Positions 26,360 to 33,676 of a stretch of 64,000 nucleotides of DNA are shown in pieces. Position 1 is the stretch's first letter. Every line of letters starts with the position of its first letter. The position numbers and the translations under genes were made by a program. The DNA comes from Clostridiaceae bacterium (GTDB lineage: Bacteria > Bacillota > Clostridia > Oscillospirales > Acutalibacteraceae): assembly GCA_016285645.1 (NCBI GenBank), contig JAEERC010000053.1:1-64000 (forward strand), in the 5' to 3' direction. Below the pieces are notes generated by a model. That model was not told the origin of the DNA, made no database searches, and was given only the letters and a program-made list of their open reading frames with translations.

Positions 26360-27214
26360 TTATTTAAGCTCCTTTCTGTGCGCTAACTTAGTGCTTAAAA
26401 TATCAATAAAGTTATCGTTTTTGATTCTTATGAATTCCGCCTTGCTTTCGGCTCTTTCAACAACGGCTTTGCAGCCAGGTTCTATAATCATAAAGTCTTG
26501 ACCGTCGAGCGATACTCTGAGGGGCTTGTCGGAATATGATTTGATTGTAACAACGCTGTCGGGTCTGAATATGATCGGTCTGTTAAACAGCGAATGGGAA
26601 CAAACCGGCGTTAAAAGAATGCTTTCAAGTTCGGGGTCAACAACGGAACCTCCAGCGGAGAGCGAATAAGCGGTTGAGCCGGTTGGAGTGGCAACGAGAA
26701 TACCGTCGCACAGGTAACTGTCAACCAGTTTATCGCCGAGATAGACATTTATTCCCTCCATTCTCGGACCGCTGTCACTGGATACATAGACATCGTTAAT
26801 GCAGTAATCGCAGCTGAGTTCTTTTTCGCCGTTGAAGATTCTTGCTTTGAGAATAAGTCTTCTGTCGAGGTTATATTCGCCTGTAATCAGACATTTGAGC
26901 AAATCCAGCTCATGATCCTCAAGCCCCGCCATAAACGCGAGCCGCCCGGAATTAATTCCGAGTACGGGCTTGCCGAAGGTAACCGCCCTCTTTGCGACGT
27001 GAATAATTGTAGCGTCGCCGCCCACGGCTATAACAGCGTCGCTCTGTTTTACCGCCTCGTCTTCATTTTCGGCAAACGAGACATTTTTAAAGAGTTCATT
27101 ATATTGAACGGGTAAAACGCATTCGGCGCCGAGTTCATTTAATTTTATACATATTTTTTCGGTTAATTCTTTTGCTCCGTCACGTGACAAATTAGGCAAT
27201 ATACTGTATTTCAT
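26360..27214 (-). CDS. nadK: NAD kinase
   Basis: Phosphorylates NAD to NADP using ATP or polyphosphate. The 284-aa protein has the diacylglycerol-kinase-like fold. The signature at 65-69 reads GGDAT instead of the usual GGDGT. The second block TPTGSTAYSLSAGG and the Cys-His segment TPVCSHSLFNRP are intact. A Gly to Ala change in the first motif is mild and the key Asp remains, so activity is expected. It lies 2 bases after tlyA and directly before argR. Confidence 0.95.
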   Translation of the reverse strand: MKYSILPNLSRDGAKELTEKICIKLNELGAECVLPVQYNELFKNVSFAENEDEAVKQSDAVIAVGGDATIIHVAKRAVTFGKPVLGINSGRLAFMAGLEDHELDLLKCLITGEYNLDRRLILKARIFNGEKELSCDYCINDVYVSSDSGPRMEGINVYLGDKLVDSYLCDGILVATPTGSTAYSLSAGGSVVDPELESILLTPVCSHSLFNRPIIFRPDSVVTIKSYSDKPLRVSLDGQDFMIIEPGCKAVVERAESKAEFIRIKNDNFIDILSTKLAHRKELK

Positions 27215-27216
27215 AA

Positions 27217-28032
27217 TTACTCCTTTCTGTCAAGAGCAAGATGAGATTCCTCCGACAGTGACTCTCCTGATTTATCGCATAAAAACTCGGGCGAGTCGCT
27301 TTTGCGGATATACATAAGATATTCGATATTCCCTTCGGGACCTTTTACCGGGGAATAATCTGTGCCGATTACGGAAAAGCCGTTTTCAAAAGCGAACGAG
27401 CATATATCGTCAATAACATCGGCGTGAACTTTTTTATCCTTCACAACACCTTTTTTATTCAGGTGCTCCTGCCCCGCCTCAAACTGGGGTTTTATAAGGC
27501 ATACGGCTTCTCCCGAATCTTTAAGTAGTTCTCTCATAACCGGAATGATTATTTTGAGCGAAATAAAAGATACATCAACGCTCGCGAAGTCTATTTCATC
27601 GGGAATCTCATTTTTCGTGACATACCTGAAATTAGTTCTTTCAAGATTCACGACTCTCTCGTCACATCTGAGTTTCCAAGCAAGCTGACCGTAACCAACA
27701 TCAACGGCGTAAACCTTTGAGGCGCCGTTTTGAAGCATGCAGTCCGTAAAGCCGCCGGTGGAAGCGCCTATATCCATACATACACAGCCGTCAAGTTTAA
27801 GACCGAAGCTTTTTACCGCCTTGTCGAGTTTCAGCCCTCCCCTGCTTACATAGGGATTTATATTGCCTCTGACCTCGATTTTATCCGCGGGCTTTACATC
27901 CGTGCCGCTTTTGAGAACTTTTATATCATTTACATAAACGCTGCCCGCCATTATCATCGCCTTCGCCTTTTCGCGCGATTCGGCAAGTCCCCGTTCAAAA
28001 ACGGCAATATCCAGTCTTTTTTTGTCACTCAT
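27217..28032 (-). CDS. TlyA-family rRNA 2'-O-methyltransferase
   Basis: 271-aa protein with an N-terminal S4 RNA-binding domain (about 4-65, with LAESREKAKAMIMAGSVYVN) and a FtsJ/RrmJ-like SAM-dependent methyltransferase domain (MDIGASTGGFTDCML, FASVDVSFISLK, LIKPQFE). In the family, TlyA methylates the ribose of 16S C1409 and, for long forms, 23S C1920; some members were named hemolysins. The K-D-K-E type catalytic residues are compatible with the visible Asp and Lys. It is in the usual operon place between dxs and nadK. Confidence 0.9.
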   Translation of the reverse strand: MSDKKRLDIAVFERGLAESREKAKAMIMAGSVYVNDIKVLKSGTDVKPADKIEVRGNINPYVSRGGLKLDKAVKSFGLKLDGCVCMDIGASTGGFTDCMLQNGASKVYAVDVGYGQLAWKLRCDERVVNLERTNFRYVTKNEIPDEIDFASVDVSFISLKIIIPVMRELLKDSGEAVCLIKPQFEAGQEHLNKKGVVKDKKVHADVIDDICSFAFENGFSVIGTDYSPVKGPEGNIEYLMYIRKSDSPEFLCDKSGESLSEESHLALDRKE

Positions 28033-28037
28033 TGCCG

Positions 28038-29888
28038 TTATCCTTTCAGTATTTCGGAAATATATTTTTTCAAAGATTCGCTGTCCAAACCGTATTTTTC
28101 AAACTGCTCGTCAACAGTGCCCTGCTCAATGAAACCGTCATTGACCGCTTTATGATAAAAGCGTCCGTAAAAGCCCGATTCAAGCAGAAGTGAAGCGAAC
28201 TGTTCACCGACGGAACCGCTTTTAACGCTTTCCTCGACAAATATAACGGTTTTGCATTTAAGAGCGGCGTTAACGGAATCCGAAGGAACAGGTTTAATCT
28301 TATTGAGTTTAATCAGTTTGCAATTATTATCGGAGCATATATCGATAAGATTTGTGTACAGTCTGCCGTAGGTTACAACAGCCGTTTCGGAATCAGCATT
28401 CCCGAACACATCATAATCTTTATCGCTTGGCAGAAAAGCATCCGGAACGGACGGTTGACCGCCTTTCGGATAGCGGATAATAACAACGCCGTCATCCTTA
28501 TAAAACGCGTTGTAAAAATCGTGGTTGAGTTCATCAAATGAAGCGGGCGAATAAACGGTAACACCGGGAATGCCGCTGAGCATTGAAACATCATACAATC
28601 CCTGGTGCGTCTCACCATCCTGACCGACAAAGCCGGCTCTGTCAAGGGCGATTACCATTTTTCTGTTCTGCAGAGCGCCGTCGTGAAACAGCTGGTCAAA
28701 ACAACGCTGAAAGAATGTGGAATAAACGGCGAACACGGGAATCATTCCGCCCGCGGCAAGCCCCGAGCAAAATGTAAGGGCGTGCTCCTCGGCAATGCCT
28801 ACATCAAAGAATCTGTCCGGAAACCGGGAAGCGAAATCCTCAAGACCCGTGCCGATGGACATAGCCGCGGTAACGGCGCATATTCTTTTATCCTTGCCGG
28901 CGAATGAGCAGAGGGATTCGGAAAAGACGGAAGAAAATGTTTTAACTTGTGAGCCCGACTCGCCTTTTTCCTTATCGAAGGGGTTTACACCGTGATAGCT
29001 TTCGGGCGAGTTTTCGGCAAAATCATAGCCCTTTCCTTTAACAGTATTGATATGAACCAGAACGGGTATATCAATCATTTTCGCCGAATTGAAGGCGTTG
29101 CAGAGCATTTCGACATTGTGACCGTCAACGGGACCGACATAACGGAAACCGAAATCCTCAATAAATGAGCCGGAATATATGATGTGTTTCAGAGCGTTTT
29201 TAAGCTTGAACAAATGCCTTGAGAGCGATTTGCCCGCAACGGGAATTTTGTTGAGGAACTTTTCCGTTCCCGCCTTGAATCTGTAGTATTCGGGTTTAGC
29301 CCTGACTCTCGCGAGATTTTTGGCGAGAGCGCCGACATTTTCTGAAATGGACATTTCGTTGTCGTTGAGCACAACAATCAGTCTGCATTTTTCAAATCCC
29401 GTTGAATTGAGCGCCTCATAAACCATACCGCCGGCAAAGGAACCGTCGCCTATAACCGCCACAGCATAGTTTTTGCTGCCTTTTAATCTGTTAGCCGCGG
29501 CTACACCCGCCGCCTGTGATACGGCAACGCCCGCGTGACCGCTGAAAAACAGGTCGTGTGCGCTTTCCCCGGGTCTTGTAAAACCGGAAATGCCGCCCTG
29601 CTTTCTGAGAGTGTCAAACTGTTCAAAGCGTCCTGTAAGTAATTTATGCGTGTATGCCTGATGCCCCACATCCCATATAATGCTGTCATCGGGCGAGTCA
29701 AAGCACTTATGAAGCGCCACGGTAAGTTCCACCGTACCGAGATTGGAAGCGAGGTGCCCCCCGTTTTCGGCAGTTATTTCAATAAGTTTTTCGCGTATTT
29801 CCGAACACAGTTCAGCGGTCTGTTCATCACTGAGATAACGGACATCGGCGGGAGATTTTATATTTGAAAGAATTTCATATTTATCCAT
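28038..29888 (-). CDS. dxs: 1-deoxy-D-xylulose-5-phosphate synthase
   Basis: Thiamine-diphosphate enzyme joining pyruvate and glyceraldehyde 3-phosphate in the first step of the MEP isoprenoid pathway. The 616-aa protein has HLASNLGTVELTVALH (substrate), the TPP motif beginning GDGS (147-150) and ending LNDNEMS, the transketolase core GIAEEHAL, DRAGFVGQDGETHQG and RYPKGGQP. It lies directly downstream of the prenyl synthase gene ispA, so isoprenoid genes are grouped here. Stop and start spacing is 5 bases. Confidence 0.96.
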   Translation of the reverse strand: MDKYEILSNIKSPADVRYLSDEQTAELCSEIREKLIEITAENGGHLASNLGTVELTVALHKCFDSPDDSIIWDVGHQAYTHKLLTGRFEQFDTLRKQGGISGFTRPGESAHDLFFSGHAGVAVSQAAGVAAANRLKGSKNYAVAVIGDGSFAGGMVYEALNSTGFEKCRLIVVLNDNEMSISENVGALAKNLARVRAKPEYYRFKAGTEKFLNKIPVAGKSLSRHLFKLKNALKHIIYSGSFIEDFGFRYVGPVDGHNVEMLCNAFNSAKMIDIPVLVHINTVKGKGYDFAENSPESYHGVNPFDKEKGESGSQVKTFSSVFSESLCSFAGKDKRICAVTAAMSIGTGLEDFASRFPDRFFDVGIAEEHALTFCSGLAAGGMIPVFAVYSTFFQRCFDQLFHDGALQNRKMVIALDRAGFVGQDGETHQGLYDVSMLSGIPGVTVYSPASFDELNHDFYNAFYKDDGVVIIRYPKGGQPSVPDAFLPSDKDYDVFGNADSETAVVTYGRLYTNLIDICSDNNCKLIKLNKIKPVPSDSVNAALKCKTVIFVEESVKSGSVGEQFASLLLESGFYGRFYHKAVNDGFIEQGTVDEQFEKYGLDSESLKKYISEILKG

Positions 29889-29893
29889 ATAAA

Positions 29894-30793
29894 TCAGTTC
29901 AGTCTGTCGCAGAGATATCCGGCGAGTGAGATAAGCATATCGTTGTTGTCATAATCCTTTACGCTTTCAATCGCTTTATCGGTAAGTTCACGGGCGTATT
30001 TTTTCGCGCCGTCAAGACCGAGCAAAGTAACATAGGTGGATTTATTATTTGAATCGTCACTGCCAACGGGTTTGCCGAGAACTTCGTCGCTGCTCGTAAC
30101 ATCGAGTATATCGTCAACAACCTGAAAAGCAAGCCCTATGTTTTCGCAGTATTCCTGCGCTGTTTTAAGCTGTTTTTCATCGGCCTCGGCGACAATACTG
30201 CCTATTCTGCCCGAAGCGCATATCATTTTGCCTGTTTTGAGAATATCGGTCTGCCTGACGGTTTCAATAGGGGCGTTTTTGCCTTCGTTATCAAGGTCCA
30301 TCACCTGACCGGCAATCATACCGGAAGGTCCGGCGGCGACAGAAAGTTCATAAGTAACGCGGTTTTTAATATCAGCCGCGAGACCGTCCGCGCCCGCGAT
30401 TGTTTCAAACGCGAGAGTCAGCAGAGCGTCGCCCGCCAGCAGAGCGTTGGCGTAACCGAATTTAATATGGTTAGAGGGCTTGCCTCTGCGGATGTCATCG
30501 TCATCCATACAGGGAAGATCGTCGTGAATAAGCGAATATGTGTGAACCATTTCTATAGCGCATGCGGGAGCGTACGCGGCTTCGGTATTGCCGCCGAACA
30601 GCCTGCAGAACTCAACGCAGAGAAACGGGCGTATTCTTTTGCCGCCGTCCTCCAGCGAGTATGACATGGCGTTGAGCATAACATCAAAACCGGAGGATTC
30701 TCTCCCCGGAAATGACGCTTTATTCATATACAGTTTGAGCTTGTTATTGACTGTTTCAACTACATCGCTCAGGTATTTATTGAAATCATTCAT
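29894..30793 (-). CDS. ispA: Polyprenyl synthetase (farnesyl/geranyl diphosphate synthase)
   Basis: Head-to-tail prenyltransferase condensing IPP with allylic diphosphates. The 299-aa protein has GGKRIRPFL, the first Asp-rich motif DDLPCMDDDD (91-100), and the second Asp-rich motif VVDDILDVTSSDEVLGKPVGSD. The two-residue insertion in the first Asp motif and the length are typical of bacterial short-chain farnesyl diphosphate synthases. Its start overlaps the end of xseB by 8 bases. Confidence 0.93.
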   Translation of the reverse strand: MNDFNKYLSDVVETVNNKLKLYMNKASFPGRESSGFDVMLNAMSYSLEDGGKRIRPFLCVEFCRLFGGNTEAAYAPACAIEMVHTYSLIHDDLPCMDDDDIRRGKPSNHIKFGYANALLAGDALLTLAFETIAGADGLAADIKNRVTYELSVAAGPSGMIAGQVMDLDNEGKNAPIETVRQTDILKTGKMICASGRIGSIVAEADEKQLKTAQEYCENIGLAFQVVDDILDVTSSDEVLGKPVGSDDSNNKSTYVTLLGLDGAKKYARELTDKAIESVKDYDNNDMLISLAGYLCDRLN

Positions 30794-30986
30794 CTGTATT
30801 GCCTTTCGCCGACAGTTCCGTTATTTTGAACTCCGCCTCATCAAGCGCCTTGCTGCACTGTGAAGACAGAGAGACTCCCTCCTCGTAAATTTTCATCATT
30901 TCATCGAGAGAAAGGTCGCCCTTTTCAAGTTTTTCTACTGTTTTCTCAAGTTTTTCAACTGCTTTTTCAAAATTGAAGTTTTCCAT
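30786..30986 (-). CDS. xseB: Exodeoxyribonuclease VII small subunit
   Basis: 66-aa helical protein that forms the extended ExoVII complex with several XseB copies per XseA. The sequence is typical: NFEKAVEKLEKTVEKLEKGD, then LSLDEMMKIYEEGVSL and the C-terminal CSKALDEAE. AAAGGAGCG precedes the ATG. It is located between xseA and ispA with an 8-base overlap to the latter. Confidence 0.95.
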   Translation of the reverse strand: MENFNFEKAVEKLEKTVEKLEKGDLSLDEMMKIYEEGVSLSSQCSKALDEAEFKITELSAKGNTDE

Positions 30987-30996
30987 ATACGCTCCT

Positions 30997-32187
30997 TTAA
31001 TTAACTGTGCAATCTACCTGCCCGTCGGCAAATCTCAGATTCAGAACATCTCCGCTTTCAGCATCCCCGGAGGATGTAACGGATTTGCCGTTTTTGGTAA
31101 CGGAAACAAATCCTCTGCCGAGAATTTTCAGCGGGCTCATGGCGTCAAGCCCGGAGCAGACGGCGGCAAATCGGCTTCTTTTCTCCCGAACAGCCGATTT
31201 TATGAGGTGATCAAGTTCGGATGTCGCTTTATCGCACCTTATTCTGTAATCGCTTATAAATAGCGCGGGTGAACGCTGCTCAAGTCTGCCCGAAAGCAGA
31301 GAGAATTCGTTTTTGAGATTGATTAAATAATTGTATGCCGAAGAATTTATAATATTCCTTTTTGAATTTATATGCTGCCGAAGCGCGAAAGAATCCGGCA
31401 CGGCAAGTTCCGCGGCTGCGGACGGTGTGGGCGCTCTTAAATCTGCAACAAAATCGCAGATAGTAAAATCCGTTTCGTGCCCGACGGCGGAAATGACGGG
31501 AATCCCGCTTTCATAAACGGCGTTTGCCACTGTTTCCTCGTTGAACGCCCATAAATCTTCAATTGAGCCGCCGCCTCTGCCTACAATAAGAACATCGGCG
31601 CATTTATTGTCGTTCATATATTTTATCGCCTTTGCGATATCCTGTGCCGCGCCTTCGCCCTGAACAAGAACCGGATAAAGAACCATTTCGGCAAGAGGAT
31701 AACGCCGAGACAAAACATTTCTGATATCCTGCACAGCCGCGCCCGTGGGTGAAGTTATAACTCCGACCTTCGAGGGATATTTCGGAATATCCTTTTTAAT
31801 CTCCTCATCGAACATGCCTTTGTTTTTGAGTTTTTCCTTAAGCTGTTCAAAGGCGAGGTTCAACGCGCCGATTCCGTCGGGCTGCATATCGTCAATATAA
31901 AGCTGGCAGGTGCCGCCCGCCTCATAGACGGAAATATGGCCCCTGCATATAACCTTCATACCGTTTTCGGGCAGAAATTTAAGCCTGGAATTGGCAGAGC
32001 GGAACATAACCGCCTTTATTTCGGACCGGCTGTCTTTGAGAGTGAGATAGAAATGACCCGAACGGTGGTTTACGAAGTTGGATATTTCACCGCTGACAAA
32101 CAAAGTCTGCAGGTTGCTGTCCGAATCCAGCAGGGATTTAATATATTTATTCAGTTGGCTTACCGTTATAATAACGGGTACGCTCAT
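30997..32187 (-). CDS. xseA: Exodeoxyribonuclease VII large subunit
   Basis: Catalytic subunit that degrades single-stranded DNA from both ends into short oligomers. The 396-aa protein has an N-terminal OB fold (SVPVIITVSQLNKYIK, VSGEISNF, GHFYLTLKD), the nuclease domain with KVGVITSPTGAAVQDI, VLIVGRGGGSIEDLWAFN and VISAVGHETDFTICD, DLRAPTPSAAAEL, a coiled-coil region, and a C-terminal GFVSVTKNGK tail. The start overlaps the preceding gene's stop by 4 bases. Confidence 0.95.
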   Translation of the reverse strand: MSVPVIITVSQLNKYIKSLLDSDSNLQTLFVSGEISNFVNHRSGHFYLTLKDSRSEIKAVMFRSANSRLKFLPENGMKVICRGHISVYEAGGTCQLYIDDMQPDGIGALNLAFEQLKEKLKNKGMFDEEIKKDIPKYPSKVGVITSPTGAAVQDIRNVLSRRYPLAEMVLYPVLVQGEGAAQDIAKAIKYMNDNKCADVLIVGRGGGSIEDLWAFNEETVANAVYESGIPVISAVGHETDFTICDFVADLRAPTPSAAAELAVPDSFALRQHINSKRNIINSSAYNYLINLKNEFSLLSGRLEQRSPALFISDYRIRCDKATSELDHLIKSAVREKRSRFAAVCSGLDAMSPLKILGRGFVSVTKNGKSVTSSGDAESGDVLNLRFADGQVDCTVN

Positions 32188-33122
32188 TTATTTACACACC
32201 TTTCATAAGCCATAAGCGCGTTACCCGCGGCGTTGTCGCAGGAAAATTCGGGCTTTGAAAAAATACCCGAAAACTCGTTTTCAATTCTTTTGCGAATAAT
32301 TGAATCAGACATAACCCCGCCCGCGTAAATAAGCGGAAGGCTGCCGTATTGCGAAACCGCGTATTGAGTCATAAGGCGGATCGCTTCATAAATACTGTCA
32401 ATGCAGAATTTCGCAACATCGCAAAACGGCTCGTTACTTTCAATCATTTTCGCGCATTTATTCTCTATACCGGATAAACTGCAGCAGCCGTTTTCAAAAT
32501 GAATATGCGGTTTGAATTCTTTATCGCTGTTTAAAGCGAGTTTTTCAAGTTCCGCTCCGCACGGGAACTTAAGCCCGAGCATAAGCCCGGTCCTGTCAAT
32601 CGCCTGACCTGCGTTTAAATCGAGAGTTTTGCCTATTATCGTTACATCGAAGAACTTTTCTCTGTGGGGTTTGACATATAACATTTCGGTTGTTCCGCCG
32701 GATATATGAAAAGCGATGAACTCCTCATTTTTCAGTTCGCCGAACTTTCCCGAAGAAAAGAGAGCGGCGGCTATGTGATTGCATTGATGGGAAAAAGCAA
32801 AAGCGGGAACACCCGAAACGGCGGATATACTCAAAGCGGTGTTTTCGCCCACTTTGAAGCAGGGCATATATGAGCCCTCGGCGTTCCTGGGTTTTTCGGA
32901 ATAACCTACGGCATCGATTATTATTTGTTTATCCGCGAACAGTTCCGTGAGCAAGGGGCTCAGCTGAACGGTGTGATGAAAAACGGCGTCGCTCTGTCGT
33001 ATTCCCTTTTCGCCTTCCTTGACCGGAAGCAGTTTTTTTAACTGAACAATCGAATTGCTCTCGCTGTCATATAAAGCAACGGAGGTTGTGTAGTTGCTTG
33101 TGTCTATACCGAGTGAATACAT
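32184..33122 (-). CDS. Kae1/TsaD-like domain protein (peptidase M22 family paralogue)
   Basis: 312-aa protein of the ASKHA fold, related to TsaD, the enzyme that makes t6A in tRNA. It has GIDTSNYTTSVAL at the N-terminus, the HxxxH metal pair as HQCNH (112-116), the SGGTTE loop (141-146), and DLNAGQAIDRTG, which parallels the D-x-x-AGEAFDK segment of TsaD. The C-terminal GGV block is LIYAGGVMSD. It is about 25 residues shorter than true TsaD and diverges in several loops, so it is more likely a paralogue than the essential enzyme. It lies between nusB and xseA, overlapping both. Role unknown. Confidence 0.82.
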   Translation of the reverse strand: MYSLGIDTSNYTTSVALYDSESNSIVQLKKLLPVKEGEKGIRQSDAVFHHTVQLSPLLTELFADKQIIIDAVGYSEKPRNAEGSYMPCFKVGENTALSISAVSGVPAFAFSHQCNHIAAALFSSGKFGELKNEEFIAFHISGGTTEMLYVKPHREKFFDVTIIGKTLDLNAGQAIDRTGLMLGLKFPCGAELEKLALNSDKEFKPHIHFENGCCSLSGIENKCAKMIESNEPFCDVAKFCIDSIYEAIRLMTQYAVSQYGSLPLIYAGGVMSDSIIRKRIENEFSGIFSKPEFSCDNAAGNALMAYERCVNK

Positions 33123-33526
33123 TATTCCTTCACGAGATCCTTGACTATTGAGCCGAGTATACCGTTTACAAATGAATATTCATCTTCCGAGGAATACTTT
33201 TTGCATATTTCAACGGCTTCATTAATGGAAACACCGTAGGGAATATCTTTGTAATACAGTATTTCGCACACGGCGATTCTCAGAACGGAAATCGACACTC
33301 TCGAAATTCTGCTGATTTTTCTGGCTATTGAATATTTTTCGATTGTCGCGTCAATCTCTTCTTTGTTTTCGCAGGTTTTAATGGCAAGACCGTTTGCAAA
33401 ATCATCTTCCTCAATAAAACCGTTTTCGAGATTTATTTTTATCAGTTCCTCCATAGTTGTATCGGGCTGAAAAGATATTTCAAACATCAGTATGAAGGCC
33501 TGTTCTCTGGCGTCTCTCCTGTTCAT
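33122..33526 (-). CDS. nusB: Transcription antitermination factor NusB
   Basis: Small helical RNA-binding protein that works with NusE at boxA in rRNA antitermination. At 134 aa it has the family pattern RRDAREQAFILMFEISF, KISRISRVSISVLRIAVCEILY, DIPYGVSINEAVEICKKY, and the terminal FVNGILGSIVKDL. GGAGG precedes the ATG. It is the first gene of the 12-gene operon; its stop overlaps the next start as TAATG. No Asp23 gene precedes it, unlike many Firmicutes. Confidence 0.95.
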   Translation of the reverse strand: MNRRDAREQAFILMFEISFQPDTTMEELIKINLENGFIEEDDFANGLAIKTCENKEEIDATIEKYSIARKISRISRVSISVLRIAVCEILYYKDIPYGVSINEAVEICKKYSSEDEYSFVNGILGSIVKDLVKE

Positions 33527-33558
33527 AATAACCTCCGTATAAACGCATAATTATTGTA

Positions 33559-33586
33559 ATTATAACATATTTTGTAAAATATACAA
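33559..33586 (-). promoter_or_regulatory. Promoter for the nusB-tyrS operon
   Basis: Minus-strand TTGTAT (33581-33586), 16-base spacer, TATAAT (33559-33564), about 32 bases before nusB. With gaps of 20 bases or less through the operon, it probably drives all 12 genes down to tyrS. Confidence 0.7.
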
Positions 33587-33610
33587 TATTTTTATAAAAA
33601 TTATATATTA

Positions 33611-33639
33611 TTGAAATGTTCATATTTTTATGTTAAACT
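33611..33639 (+). promoter_or_regulatory. Promoter for the YfhO-like gene
   Basis: TTGAAA (33611-33616), 17-base spacer, TAAACT (33634-33639), 37 bases before the ATG at 33677. It is divergent from the nusB promoter; the whole region between is very AT-rich. Confidence 0.6.
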
Positions 33640-33676
33640 GTTGAGGATTGCAAGAAAACCTTCAGCGGAGGATAAA

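Noticed and set aside
33611-33676. Upstream start (TTG at 33611) for the YfhO-like gene
   Set aside because: It coincides with the -35 box of the likely promoter and lacks a ribosome site; ATG at 33677 follows GGAGG.
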